A stretch of DNA of 64,000 nt from Streptomyces sp. T12 (GTDB lineage: Bacteria > Actinomycetota > Actinomycetes > Streptomycetales > Streptomycetaceae). The position numbers and the translations under genes were made by a program. Where the stretch lies: the NCBI RefSeq assembly GCF_028736035.1, contig NZ_CP117866.1:2294001-2358000 (forward strand), in the 5' to 3' direction. Under the pieces are notes generated by a model. That model saw only the letters and a program-made list of their open reading frames with translations. It searched no databases and had not been told where the DNA came from. Of the stretch, positions 20,938 to 29,150 are shown piece by piece. Within the stretch, counting starts at the first letter, position 1. Each line of letters opens with the position of its first letter.

Positions 20938-21825
20938 TCAGCTCTTGATGGCGCCGGTGAGCACGCCCTTGGTGAAGTACTTCTGCAGGAAGGGGTAGAC
21001 GAGCAGGATCGGCACGGTGGCGATCACGAGCACCGCCATCTGCACGGTCTGCGGAGCGGTGATCGTCCCCTCGCCGGTGGTGGCGTCGGTGAGTCCGGAC
21101 CCCGCGATCACATAGGTGCGCAGGACCTGCTGGAGGGGCCAGTGGTCGCTCTCCAGGTAGAGCGAGGCGTAGAACCAGGAGTTCCAGTACGCCACCGCGT
21201 AGAAGAGCCCTACGACGGCCAACGCGGCCTTGGACAGCGGCAGTACGACGGAGAGGAGCACCCGCCAGTCCCCCGCCCCGTCGAGGCGGGCGGCCTCGTA
21301 CAGCTCCTCGGGGATGCCCTGGAAGAAGCCGCGCAGGACGACCAGGTTGAAGACGTTCACGAGCACCGGCAGGACCAGCGAGGCGTAACTGTCCAGCAGC
21401 CCCAGCTCCTTGACCAGCAGGAAGCTCGGGATCATGCCGGGCGGGAAGAGGAACGTGAACAGGACGAGCAGCAGGACCGGCCTGCCGCCGAAGGCGCCGG
21501 GCCGGGAGAGGGCGTAGGCGAGGGTGACGGTGCAGGCGAGGCTGAGCAGGGTGCCGGCGATCGTGACGCCCGCGCTGACGCCGAGGGCGTGGGTGACGAT
21601 GCCGCCGTCGAGGATGTCGCGGTAGGCGTCGAGGCTCGGCTCGGTCGGCCACAGCACCCAGCCGCCGTTCGCGACGACCTCGTCGGTGGAGGCCAGCGAG
21701 GTCGAGACGATGACGAGGAACGGCACACAGACCAGGAGGACGACTGCGGCGAGGGCGAGTGCCTTGCCGGCCTGCGTCACCGGCTTCGGCTTCTCCATCC
21801 AGCCCGGACGGACCCGGCTGCTCAC
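20938..21825 (-). CDS. Carbohydrate ABC transporter permease (LplC/YtcP-like)
   Basis: A 295 aa inner-membrane permease with six predicted helices. The cytoplasmic EAA loop reads EELYEAARLDGAGDWRVLLSVVLPLSK, the docking site for the ATPase. The C-terminal end QKYFTKGVLTGAIKS is typical of this subfamily. The GTG start at 21825 forms GTGA with the stop of the first permease gene. The frame is open far upstream, but that part is a shadow of the neighbour. No ATPase gene accompanies the operon; Streptomyces sugar importers commonly share the MsiK ATPase, which would be encoded elsewhere. Confidence 0.92.
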   Translation of the reverse strand: MSSRVRPGWMEKPKPVTQAGKALALAAVVLLVCVPFLVIVSTSLASTDEVVANGGWVLWPTEPSLDAYRDILDGGIVTHALGVSAGVTIAGTLLSLACTVTLAYALSRPGAFGGRPVLLLVLFTFLFPPGMIPSFLLVKELGLLDSYASLVLPVLVNVFNLVVLRGFFQGIPEELYEAARLDGAGDWRVLLSVVLPLSKAALAVVGLFYAVAYWNSWFYASLYLESDHWPLQQVLRTYVIAGSGLTDATTGEGTITAPQTVQMAVLVIATVPILLVYPFLQKYFTKGVLTGAIKS

Positions 21826-22730
21826 TTGTAGACCCCCTGTTCGCCGAGGCGGTGGGCGACCTTGTTGGCGGCGTAGACGAGGAGCGCGCCGATGACGCCC
21901 TTGAACAGGCCCGCGGCGGCCGCGAATCCGTAGTCGCCGCCGACGATGCCCTGGTAGTAGACGAAGGTGTCGATGATCTCGGCGGCCTCGGGGCCGACCG
22001 CGTCGCGCTGGAGCAGCATCTGCTCGAAGCCGACGGAGAGGATGTCGCCGAGCCGCATGATCAGCAGCAGCACGATCACCGGGCGGATGGCGGGCAGGGT
22101 GACGTGCCAGAAGCGGCGCCAGGGGCCGGCGCCGTCGATCGCGGCGGCCTCGTACTGCTGCTCGTCGACCTGCGCGAGGGCGGCGAGGAAGATGATCGTG
22201 CCCCAGCCGGCGTCCTTCCAGATGACCTGGGCGACGACGAGCGGGCGGAAGGCGTCGGGGTCGCCGATGATGTCGACGGTGCGCAGGCCCATGCCGTCCA
22301 GGCCGGAGTTGAGCAGTCCCGTGTCGCCGAGGACCTGCTGGAAGAGGGCGACGACGATCACCCACGAGATGAAGTGCGGCAGATACGCCACCGACTGCAC
22401 GAGGCGGCGGACCGTGCTCCAGGTGAGGCTGTGCAGGAGCAGGGCGAGGGCGAGCGGCACCGGGAAGTAGCAGACGAGCTGGAGGACGGCGATCCAGACG
22501 GTGTTGAGGACGGCGTCCCAGAACGCGCCGTCCTCGAACATCCGCCGGAAGTTGCCGAGGCCCACCCAGGGGCTGCCCCAGAGGCCGTCGAAGGGGACGT
22601 ACTCCTTGAAGGCGATGACGTTGCCGACCAGGGCGCCGTAGTGGAAGAGCAGGAAGTAGGCGAGGCCGGGGAGCATGAGCAGGAGGAGGGCGCGGGACTG
22701 TAAGCGTTTACGCTCCACTGATCCCCTCAT
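21822..22730 (-). CDS. Carbohydrate ABC transporter permease (LplB/UgpA-like), first gene of operon
   Basis: A 302 aa membrane permease with a first helix at about residues 14-35 (ALLLLMLPGLAYFLLFHYG) and the EAA loop EQQYEAAAIDGAGPWRRFWHVTLP. It pairs with the following permease to form the membrane channel. It is the first gene after the promoter at 22753-22781. ATG 22730 lacks a good ribosome site; GTG 22718, preceded by AGGGG, is an alternative start 12 bases downstream. Codons near the start contain AAGCGTTTACGCT (22702-22714), an imperfect LacI-like palindrome that could be a secondary operator. Confidence 0.92.
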   Translation of the reverse strand: MRGSVERKRLQSRALLLLMLPGLAYFLLFHYGALVGNVIAFKEYVPFDGLWGSPWVGLGNFRRMFEDGAFWDAVLNTVWIAVLQLVCYFPVPLALALLLHSLTWSTVRRLVQSVAYLPHFISWVIVVALFQQVLGDTGLLNSGLDGMGLRTVDIIGDPDAFRPLVVAQVIWKDAGWGTIIFLAALAQVDEQQYEAAAIDGAGPWRRFWHVTLPAIRPVIVLLLIMRLGDILSVGFEQMLLQRDAVGPEAAEIIDTFVYYQGIVGGDYGFAAAAGLFKGVIGALLVYAANKVAHRLGEQGVYK

Positions 22731-22752
22731 CTCTCGGAGTCGGAGTGAGGGG

Positions 22753-22781
22753 AAGCTAAAACGTTTTCAGACGCCAGTCAA
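22753..22781 (-). promoter_or_regulatory. Promoter of the sugar-ABC operon
   Basis: Read on the - strand: -35 TTGACT (22776-22781), a 17-base spacer, then -10 TAGCTT (22753-22758). This is a good match to the main vegetative sigma consensus. Transcription would start about 16 bases before the ATG at 22730. The -35 lies inside one arm of the hairpin that ends the upstream gene. Confidence 0.65.
22756..22770. promoter_or_regulatory. LacI-type operator between -10 and -35
   Basis: The site CTAAAACGTTTTCAG has the perfect core AAAACGTTTT (22758-22767), with a central CG as in LacI/GalR-family operators. It lies in the promoter spacer and touches the -10, so a bound repressor would block RNA polymerase. 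The LacI-family gene of the same operon is the obvious candidate. Confidence 0.65.
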
Positions 22782-22810
22782 CAGCCCTGACAAGAAGGGC
22801 TGTTGACTGG
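22774..22810. terminator. Perfect 15-bp hairpin, terminator of the LAETG protein gene
   Basis: Arms 22774-22788 and 22796-22810 are fully complementary with a 7-base loop. It lies 18 bases after the stop of the LAETG gene (- strand) and before the next operon. There is no T run, as is common for Streptomyces terminators. Confidence 0.7.
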
Positions 22811-22827
22811 ATGGGGATGCTCCGGTG

Positions 22828-23760
22828 TCAGCTCCTGCCGCGCCGCGCCAGCGCGACCGCTCCCCCGCCCGCGAGGAGCAGAGCGACCGCGCCGCCCGCG
22901 ATGTACGGCGTCATGGAGTTGCCGCCGGTCTCGGCGAGGCCGTCCTCGGCGGACTCGCCCTGGGGCTTGACGTCGCCGGCCGAACCGGCGCCCGGGGCGG
23001 CGCTGGGGTCGGTGCTCGGGTCGGCTGCCTGCGCGGGCGCGTCCGGCGTTTCGCAGGTCGCCTCGGCCAGGGTCAGGGTGCCCTGGACGTCGGCCACGTT
23101 CAGCTTCAACGGGTTGACGGAGACCTTGAGTTCGAGGGCGGTGGCGGCGGCCGTACGTGATGCGGTCTCCGTCTTGGAGTAGTCCAGGCGCACGTCGCCC
23201 ACGCCCGGCACCTCGACCTTCGTGGTCCCGCCCGCGGTCAGCGTGACCTTCTTGCCCAGCACGGTGACGTCACCCAGCAGGTTGGACGAGGCGGTCGGCG
23301 TCTTCCCGGCCTCGCAGGTCGCCTTGGAGGTGACCTGGCCGACCTCGATGAGGGAGAGCAGCGGCAGGCCGGGGACGTGGACCTTGGCGTGGGCGAGGTT
23401 GGTGTACCCCTCGGCCTTGCCACCGGCGACCGTCGCCTTCGACGAGGCGACCTCCGCGCTCAGCACGCTGAACGGCTTTCCGCCGTCCACGCCGTTCAAC
23501 TGGGCGGTCAGGGTGGACTTTTCGGCGCTCTGCGGCGCCTGCACCTCGTTCAGGGAGACCGCGAGCGGGACGTTCACGGTCTTGTTGAGCAGGGAGACGT
23601 CGAGCCCGGTGCGCAGCACGACGGCGCTCGCGCGACCCTCGTCACCGGTCGCGTACGCGGGCCCCGCGCCGGCCAGGACCGCGGGCCCGGCGGCCAGGGC
23701 GGTGGCCGTCGCGACGGTGGCGAGACGGCGTGCGGGCATGCGGAAGTTCTTGCCGTTCAA
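22828..23760 (-). CDS. LAETG-anchored surface protein (SCO1860-like family)
   Basis: An exported wall-anchored protein of about 310 aa. It has an N-terminal signal peptide (RRLATVATATALAAGPAVLAGAGPAYA). Then come about 200 residues of repetitive beta-rich sequence with one pair of Cys (ATCEAG, ATCETP) and a Pro/Ser/Asp-rich stalk. The C-terminal sorting signal is LAETG followed by a hydrophobic helix and RRGRS, the form recognised by class E sortases. I recognise it as the SCO1860-type family that neighbours cobalamin genes in Streptomyces; its function is unknown. TTG 23760 is preferred because GAGGGG lies eight bases upstream; ATG 23739 has no ribosome site. Confidence 0.8.
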   Translation of the reverse strand: MNGKNFRMPARRLATVATATALAAGPAVLAGAGPAYATGDEGRASAVVLRTGLDVSLLNKTVNVPLAVSLNEVQAPQSAEKSTLTAQLNGVDGGKPFSVLSAEVASSKATVAGGKAEGYTNLAHAKVHVPGLPLLSLIEVGQVTSKATCEAGKTPTASSNLLGDVTVLGKKVTLTAGGTTKVEVPGVGDVRLDYSKTETASRTAAATALELKVSVNPLKLNVADVQGTLTLAEATCETPDAPAQAADPSTDPSAAPGAGSAGDVKPQGESAEDGLAETGGNSMTPYIAGGAVALLLAGGGAVALARRGRS

Positions 23761-23926
23761 GGTGGGGACCCCTCGGAGGAGACTTGCTCGGGACCTGCCA
23801 AGAATCGCGCATACGGGATGCCCGGTCAGCATCCTGCCGGGAGTTCACCCCTACGTGTGTTTCCCGTGCAGGTTTTCGAACCTCAGGGCACGCACGTTCT
23901 CCACAGTCACAGGCGCAACGGCCGAC

Positions 23927-25021
23927 TCAGCCCACGATCTTCCCGTTCAGGACGATCCGTCGAGGCACCGCCAGCACCCGTACGTCGGCCCGCGGGTCGG
24001 ACTCGTACACCACCAGGTCCGCCGCCGCCCCCTCCTCCAGGCCGGGACGGCCGAGCCACGCCCTGGCCGACCAGGTCGTCGCCGCGAGGGCCTCGACGGT
24101 GGGGATACCGGCGGTGACCAGTTCCGCGACCTCGGCCGCCACGAGGCCGTGGGGCAGGGTGCCGCCCGCGTCCGTGCCCACGAAGACGGGGATACCGGCG
24201 TCGTAGGCGGAGCGGACCGTGTCGTAGCGGCGTTCGTGGAGCCGGCGCATATGGGCCGACCAGCGGGGGAACTTGGACTCGCCACCGTCGGCCAGCTTCG
24301 GGAAGGTCGCGATGTTGACCAGGGTCGGCACGATCGCCACACCCCGCGAGGCGAAGAGCGGGATCAGGTCCTCGGTGAGGCCCGTGGCGTGTTCGATGCA
24401 GTCGATGCCCGACTCGACCAGGTCCTGCAGCGAATCCTCCGAGAAGCAGTGCGCGGTGACCCGGGCGCCCAGGCGGTGGGCCTGCGCGATGCCCGCCTCG
24501 ACCACGTCCCGCGGCCAGGTCGGTGCGAGGTCCCCGAGGTCGCGGTCGATCCAGTCGCCGACCAGCTTGACCCAGCCGTCGCCGCGCCGGGCCTCCTGGG
24601 CGACGTAGGCGACCAGGTCCTCCGGCTCGATCTCGTGCGCGTAGCCGCGGATGTAGCGGCGGGTGCGGGCGATGTGCCGGCCGGCCCTGATGATCTTCGG
24701 CAGGTCCTCGCGGTCGTCGACCCAGCGCGTGTCCGAGGGCGAGCCGGCGTCGCGGATCAGCAGGGTGCCCGTGTCGCGGTCGGTCAGCGCCTGCTTCTCC
24801 GCGATGTTGTCGTCGACCGGGCCGTGCGGGCCGAGGCCCACATGGCAGTGCGCGTCGACGAGGCCGGGCAGGGCCCAGCCCTCGACGGTGCGGACGTCGC
24901 GGGCGCCGACGGGACGGTCGTACGAGATCCGGCCGTCGACGACCCACAGCTCGTCCCGGACGTCTTCGGCCCCGACCAGGACCCGGCCCTTCACGTGCAG
25001 CACACCCGCGCGATCGCTCAT
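23927..25021 (-). CDS. Amidohydrolase-family metal-dependent hydrolase
   Basis: A 364 aa cytosolic enzyme with the amidohydrolase metal ligands: HxH in LVDAHCHVG, a lysine in DGWVKLVGDW, histidines in RVTAHCFSEDS and IDCIEHATGL, and the late aspartate in VFVGTDAGG. The family includes imidazolonepropionase-, prolidase- and aryldialkylphosphatase-like hydrolases that cut C-N or C-O bonds; the substrate here cannot be told. ATG 25021 is chosen because AAGG lies eight bases upstream; the frame also permits GTG 25030. It stands alone on the - strand, 35 bases after the amino-acid ABC operon, and could be read through from it. Confidence 0.88.
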   Translation of the reverse strand: MSDRAGVLHVKGRVLVGAEDVRDELWVVDGRISYDRPVGARDVRTVEGWALPGLVDAHCHVGLGPHGPVDDNIAEKQALTDRDTGTLLIRDAGSPSDTRWVDDREDLPKIIRAGRHIARTRRYIRGYAHEIEPEDLVAYVAQEARRGDGWVKLVGDWIDRDLGDLAPTWPRDVVEAGIAQAHRLGARVTAHCFSEDSLQDLVESGIDCIEHATGLTEDLIPLFASRGVAIVPTLVNIATFPKLADGGESKFPRWSAHMRRLHERRYDTVRSAYDAGIPVFVGTDAGGTLPHGLVAAEVAELVTAGIPTVEALAATTWSARAWLGRPGLEEGAAADLVVYESDPRADVRVLAVPRRIVLNGKIVG

Positions 25022-25056
25022 GTACTGCACCTTAATGACCGGACCCTGATGCCCGG

Positions 25057-25866
25057 CTAGTCGCCCTTGCCCACCTGGTCCGAGGTCTCCTCCTCCACCT
25101 CGGCCATCGCCGGGTCGAGGAGGCGGGAGAGGAAGTGGCGGGTGCGTTCGTGCTGCGGGTTGCCGATGACCTGGTCGGGGGTGCCGTCCTCGACGATCAC
25201 GCCGCCGTCCATGAAGACGACCCGGTCGGCGACCTCACGCGCGAAGGTCATCTCGTGGGTGACGACCATCATCGTCATGCCCTCGTCGGCGAGCATGCGC
25301 ATGACGGCGAGGACGTCACCGACCAGCTCGGGGTCCAGCGCGGAGGTCGGCTCGTCGAAGAGCATCACCTCGGGGCCCATGGCGAGGGCGCGGGCGATGG
25401 CGACGCGCTGCTGCTGGCCGCCGGAGAGGGAGGACGGGTACGCCGTCGCCTTCTCCGACAGGCCGACCCGCTCCAGGTTCTCGGCGGCGACCTTCGCGGC
25501 CGTCGCCTTGTCGCGCCTGAGGACCCGGCGCTGCGGCAGGCTGAGGTTCTCGGTCACCGTGAGGTGCGGGAACAGGTTGAACTGCTGGAAGACCATGCCG
25601 ATACGGCGGCGTACGGCGTCGATGTCGACGTCCGGGTCGGTGAGCTCGGTGCCGCCGACGAAGACCTGCCCCTTGGTGGGCTCTTCGAGCAGGTTCACGC
25701 AGCGCAGCAGCGTCGACTTGCCGGAGCCGGACGGGCCGATGACGCACACGACCTCGCCCTGGCCGATCTCCAGGTCGATGCCGCGCAGCACCTCGTTGTC
25801 GCCGAAGGACTTGTGCAGGCCGCGGACTTCGATCTCCGGTCCGGAGCCAAGGGTCTTCTCTGTCAC
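25057..25866 (-). CDS. Polar amino-acid ABC transporter ATPase (GlnQ-like)
   Basis: A 269 aa cytoplasmic ATPase with every expected motif: Walker [10 protein letters not shown], signature LSGGQQQR, Walker [13 protein letters not shown] and the H-loop VTHEM. The strong resemblance to GlnQ/HisP-type ATPases and the matching permease and binding protein mark it as the energising subunit of an amino-acid importer. GTG 25866 overlaps the permease stop as GTGA. The C-terminal extension ([14 protein letters not shown]) is acidic and beyond the core fold. Confidence 0.95.
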   Translation of the reverse strand: MTEKTLGSGPEIEVRGLHKSFGDNEVLRGIDLEIGQGEVVCVIGPSGSGKSTLLRCVNLLEEPTKGQVFVGGTELTDPDVDIDAVRRRIGMVFQQFNLFPHLTVTENLSLPQRRVLRRDKATAAKVAAENLERVGLSEKATAYPSSLSGGQQQRVAIARALAMGPEVMLFDEPTSALDPELVGDVLAVMRMLADEGMTMMVVTHEMTFAREVADRVVFMDGGVIVEDGTPDQVIGNPQHERTRHFLSRLLDPAMAEVEEETSDQVGKGD

Positions 25867-26714
25867 TTCACGGCCTCCTGGGCCTTGGCCTCCATACGGC
25901 GTACGACGAAGCCGAGCGGGATCGTGACCAGCAGATAGCACAGGCCCGCGACCAGGATCGGCGTGGAGTTGGCGGTCTGGCTGGCCAGGTCACGGCCGAA
26001 CTTGGACAGTTCGCGCTCCTCCAGCGTGACGCCGAGGAACAGCACCAGCGAGGAGTCCTTGAAGAGCAGGACGAGTTCGTTGGTCAGCGGCGGGAGGATG
26101 ATCCGGAAGGCCTGCGGGATGATGATCGAGATCATGGCGCGGGCGGGCGAGAAGCCGAGCGAACGCGCCGCCTCCATCTGCCCCTTGGGCACCGCCTGGA
26201 TGCCCGCGCGGATCGTCTCCGCCATGTACGCGGCGGCCACCAGGCCGAGCGCGAGGGCCACCTTGCCGTAGGTGCCGCCGGGAATCTCCGTCCCCGGGAA
26301 GGCCAGCGGCACGGCGACCCCGATGAAGATGAAGATCAGCAGGGCGGGCAGGCCGCGGAAGATCTCGATGTAGACGCCGGCGAGCCAGCGGTACGGCCCC
26401 ACGGACGACAGCCGCATCAGCGCGATCACCATGCCGAGGACCAGTCCGACGGCGAAGCCGGACACCGTGTACAGCACGGTGTTCTTCAGCGCCAGCGTGA
26501 TGACGTCCGGGAACATCTGCTGGGCGATGTCCTCTTGCGCGAACTGGTTCGCCAGGCGGTCCCAGTCGGCCGCGACCGCGAAGGCGATCACGGCCGCGAC
26601 GAAGACGACGTACTGGATGCCGCGCGACAGGCCGCGCTTCTGACGCCCGGTCAGGCCCTTTTTCCTGGGCTGCTTCGGCTGGAGTCGTACGTCGTTGCCG
26701 GTGGTGTCGGTCAT
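25863..26714 (-). CDS. Polar amino-acid ABC transporter permease
   Basis: A 283 aa membrane permease of the HisMQ type with a cytosolic basic N-terminus, a first helix near residues 30-48 ([17 protein letters not shown]), further helices, and the conserved [25 protein letters not shown] loop that docks the ATPase. A single permease gene suggests a homodimeric channel. ATG 26714 lies four bases after the binding-protein stop, so the three genes form one operon in the order binding protein, permease, ATPase. Confidence 0.94.
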   Translation of the reverse strand: MTDTTGNDVRLQPKQPRKKGLTGRQKRGLSRGIQYVVFVAAVIAFAVAADWDRLANQFAQEDIAQQMFPDVITLALKNTVLYTVSGFAVGLVLGMVIALMRLSSVGPYRWLAGVYIEIFRGLPALLIFIFIGVAVPLAFPGTEIPGGTYGKVALALGLVAAAYMAETIRAGIQAVPKGQMEAARSLGFSPARAMISIIIPQAFRIILPPLTNELVLLFKDSSLVLFLGVTLEERELSKFGRDLASQTANSTPILVAGLCYLLVTIPLGFVVRRMEAKAQEAVK

Positions 26715-26718
26715 GGGG

Positions 26719-27570
26719 TCAGGACGCGGCGGGCGAGGCGGAGGCGGCGGACTCGTCGTACGGGCCGATCCACTGCTCGTACAGCTTCTTGTACGTGCCG
26801 TCGGCCTTCGCTTCCTTGATCGCCTTGTTGATGGCCTCGCGGAGCTTGGTGTTGCCCTTCTTCACCGTGAAACCGTACTGCTCACCGGTGTTGATCTGCT
26901 CGGCGACCTCGAAGGCGTCCGCGTTGGCCTTGTCCTTCAGCCAGCCCTGCACGACCGGGTAGTCGATGACGACCGCCTCGACCTGGCCGGTGCGCAGACC
27001 GTTGATGACGGCGTCGGAGGACTCGAAGGAGACGGGGTCCAGGCCCTTGCTCTTGGCGTAGTCCTCACCGGTGGTCTGCGCCTGGGCGCCGACCTTCTTG
27101 CCCTTGAGGTCCGCGAAGGAGGAGATGCCGCTCTTCTTGTCGACCAGGACGGCCTGGGTGGCCTCGAAGTACGGGTCCGAGAAGTCGACGTTCTTCTTGC
27201 GCTCCTCGGTGATGGTCATGCCGGCGGCGGCGAGGTCGCACTGTCCGGCATTGAGGGACCCACCGGTCTTGAAGTTCTCGAAGGGCTGGTCGACGATCGT
27301 CTGCTTCACGCCCAGGTCGTCCGCGACCAGGTCAATGAGGGAGACGTCGAAGCCCTGCACCTTGCCGTCGATCTCCGACTGGAAGGGCGGGTACGGAAGG
27401 TGGGTGCAGGTGGTGAGCAGGCCCGCCTTGACGACTTCGACACCGCCGGCCGCCGTCTTCGTACCGCTGCCGCCGTCGTCGTCGGAGGAGCAGCCGGCCA
27501 CGAGCACCAGCCCGGCCGTCGCGGTGGTGGCGGCCAGCATGCGGGTCCGGCGCCCGAGGGTCGTCTTCAC
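26719..27570 (-). CDS. Amino-acid-binding lipoprotein of ABC importer
   Basis: A 283 aa family 3 extracellular solute-binding protein. The signal peptide ends in LVLVAGC with lipidated Cys27, then a Ser/Asp/Gly linker. The mature part shows GFDVSLIDLVADDLG, QCDLAAAGMTITEERKKNVDFSDPYF and TGEQYGFTVKKGN, the usual signature of glutamate, glutamine or cystine binders. GTG 27570 has GGAGG six bases upstream. It is the first gene of the operon and is preceded by a strong promoter. The exact amino acid is uncertain. Confidence 0.93.
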   Translation of the reverse strand: MKTTLGRRTRMLAATTATAGLVLVAGCSSDDDGGSGTKTAAGGVEVVKAGLLTTCTHLPYPPFQSEIDGKVQGFDVSLIDLVADDLGVKQTIVDQPFENFKTGGSLNAGQCDLAAAGMTITEERKKNVDFSDPYFEATQAVLVDKKSGISSFADLKGKKVGAQAQTTGEDYAKSKGLDPVSFESSDAVINGLRTGQVEAVVIDYPVVQGWLKDKANADAFEVAEQINTGEQYGFTVKKGNTKLREAINKAIKEAKADGTYKKLYEQWIGPYDESAASASPAAS

Positions 27571-27603
27571 GGGGAGCCTCCTGTCAGGGAACTGTGGGTT
27601 CCG

Positions 27604-27631
27604 ATTATAAGGAGAAGTTTGAGATCCTCAA
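27604..27631 (-). promoter_or_regulatory. Promoter of the amino-acid ABC operon
   Basis: On the - strand: TTGAGG (27626-27631), a 16-base spacer, then a perfect TATAAT (27604-27609). This is one of the best vegetative-type promoters in the window. It lies 34-61 bases before the GTG start, leaving a leader of about 25-30 bases. Confidence 0.7.
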
Positions 27632-27633
27632 AC
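27617..27633. promoter_or_regulatory. Inverted repeat operator overlapping the -35
   Basis: GTTTGAG-ATC-CTCAAAC has perfect 7-base arms around a 3-base centre. It covers the -35 and half the spacer of the promoter above, the position expected for a repressor. A second, shorter repeat AACC-GAT-GGTT sits at 27636-27646. The regulator is not identified. Confidence 0.55.
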
Positions 27634-27784
27634 CAAACCGATGGTTAAGGGGCCGTTCGACCTAAGAAGTCGGGTGCGGGAGGGGTGGGGAAGGGGTGTG
27701 GAGAGGGTGTCGGGCGCCCGGTCAATGCCCCGCCACCGCCCGGTTTACGCTCGTCTCCGTCGATCCCGGAGCGAAGAGAGCGAA

Positions 27785-28897
27785 GTGAGCCCCGCCGTGA
27801 CCCATCCCTTCCTGGACCTGGCCCCGCTGAGCGCCGCCCGATTCGCCGCCATCGAGGACCGGGTGGCGCGGCTGCTCGGGACCGAGCAGGACGTCGTGAT
27901 CATGCAGGGCGAGGCGCTGCTGCCGCTGGAGGGGGCGATCCGGGGGACGGCCGGGCCCGGCACCACCGCGCTGAACGTGATCACCGGTCCGTACGGGCAG
28001 ACCTTCGGGAACTGGCTGCGTGACTGCGGCGCGACCGTGATCGATCTGGCGGTGCCCTTCCATACGGCGGTCACGGCGGACCAGATCCGGGAGGCCTTCG
28101 CCGAGCACCCGGAGATCGACTTCGCGTCCCTGGTGCACGCGGAGGCGGCCACCGGCAACACCAACCCGGTCGCCGAGATCGGCGAGGTCGTGCGGGCGCA
28201 CGGGGCGCTGTTCTACCTGGACGCGGTGGCCTCGATCGGGGCCGAGCCGGTGCTGCCGGACGCCTGGGGCGTGGACCTGTGCGTCATCGGGGCGCAGAAG
28301 GCGATGGGCGGGCCGGCCGGGGTGTCGGCGGTGTCGGTGAGCGAACGGGCCTGGGCGCGGATGGCGGCGAACCCGGGAGCGCCGCGGCGGTCGTATCTGT
28401 CGCTGCTGGACTGGAAGGAGCGGTGGATCGACGGCGGGCGCAAGGCGCTGCTGCATGCGCCTGCTCAGCTGGAGATGCTGGCGCTCGAGGCGTGTGTGGA
28501 GCGGATCGAGGGGGACGGGCTGGAGGCGGTGATGTCCCGGCACCGGGCCGCCGCGCTGTCCACTCGGGCCGGGGCGCTCGCGCTGGGCGGGGGCTTGGAG
28601 CCGTACGTGTACGACGCCGGGGAGGCCGCTCCTGTCGCTACGACGCTTCGGGCGCCGGCGGGGGTGGTGGCGTCGGAGGTGGTGGCTCGGGCGCTGGCGG
28701 CCGATCCTGCGTTGCCGCTGGCCGCGGGGGGTGGGGCGTTGGCCAAGGAGATGATTCGGGTCAATCACTACGGGGTGGATGCGACGTCGGGTGTGGTGCG
28801 GGGGTGTCTGGCGGCGTTGGGTACCGCACTGGCGGAGAAGGGGCTGGGTGTGGATGTGGAGGGGGCGTCGCGGGTGGTGGATGAAGCCTGGCGGTAG
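27785..28897 (+). CDS. Class V aminotransferase (alanine-glyoxylate/serine type)
   Basis: A 370 aa PLP enzyme, fold type I, class V, resembling alanine-glyoxylate or serine-pyruvate aminotransferases. Visible are the cofactor loop VIMQGEALLPLEGAI, the aspartate in LFYLDAVASIGAEP, and the Schiff-base lysine in VIGAQKAMGGPAG (K172). The frame is open from 27641, but that upstream part is low-complexity non-coding sequence; GTG 27785 gives the normal N-terminus, and GTG 27797 is an alternative. It is divergent from the amino-acid importer. The substrate pair is not determined. Confidence 0.85.
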   Translation: MSPAVTHPFLDLAPLSAARFAAIEDRVARLLGTEQDVVIMQGEALLPLEGAIRGTAGPGTTALNVITGPYGQTFGNWLRDCGATVIDLAVPFHTAVTADQIREAFAEHPEIDFASLVHAEAATGNTNPVAEIGEVVRAHGALFYLDAVASIGAEPVLPDAWGVDLCVIGAQKAMGGPAGVSAVSVSERAWARMAANPGAPRRSYLSLLDWKERWIDGGRKALLHAPAQLEMLALEACVERIEGDGLEAVMSRHRAAALSTRAGALALGGGLEPYVYDAGEAAPVATTLRAPAGVVASEVVARALAADPALPLAAGGGALAKEMIRVNHYGVDATSGVVRGCLAALGTALAEKGLGVDVEGASRVVDEAWR

Positions 28898-28918
28898 TCG
28901 GGGGCTGGGGCCTGGCTC

Positions 28919-29045
28919 CTTCGCCCCCGCCGCCCCTACCCTTCCCGTCCTTGAAGGGGCTCCGCCCCTTCAACCCCGCCAGCGGAGCCCCCTGGACCCC
29001 CATCGGCCCTGAACGGGCCTCGTCCTCAAGCGCCGGACGGGCTGG
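28919..29045 (+). repeat. Dispersed repeat, second copy (with hairpin)
   Basis: The block begins about 20 bases after the aminotransferase stop and matches the repeat inside cobB over most of its length (cgcccccgccgcccct, gacccc, tcggcc, gggcctcgtcctcaa, gacgggctgg). It contains a perfect 10-bp hairpin (arms 28951-28960 and 28964-28973, loop TCC) that could end transcription. A further agcggagcccc fragment occurs at both 28981-28991 and 29068-29078. No transposase is nearby, so any mobility would have to act in trans. Confidence 0.8.
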
Positions 29046-29150
29046 AATGCCGGGGCCGGCGTCGAGAAGCGGAGCCCCAGGCAGCACCCCCGAGATTCGC
29101 CCCGCGCTGAAAGCCGTACCGCCGCCCGTCCGCCGTGCCACGCTCGCGGC

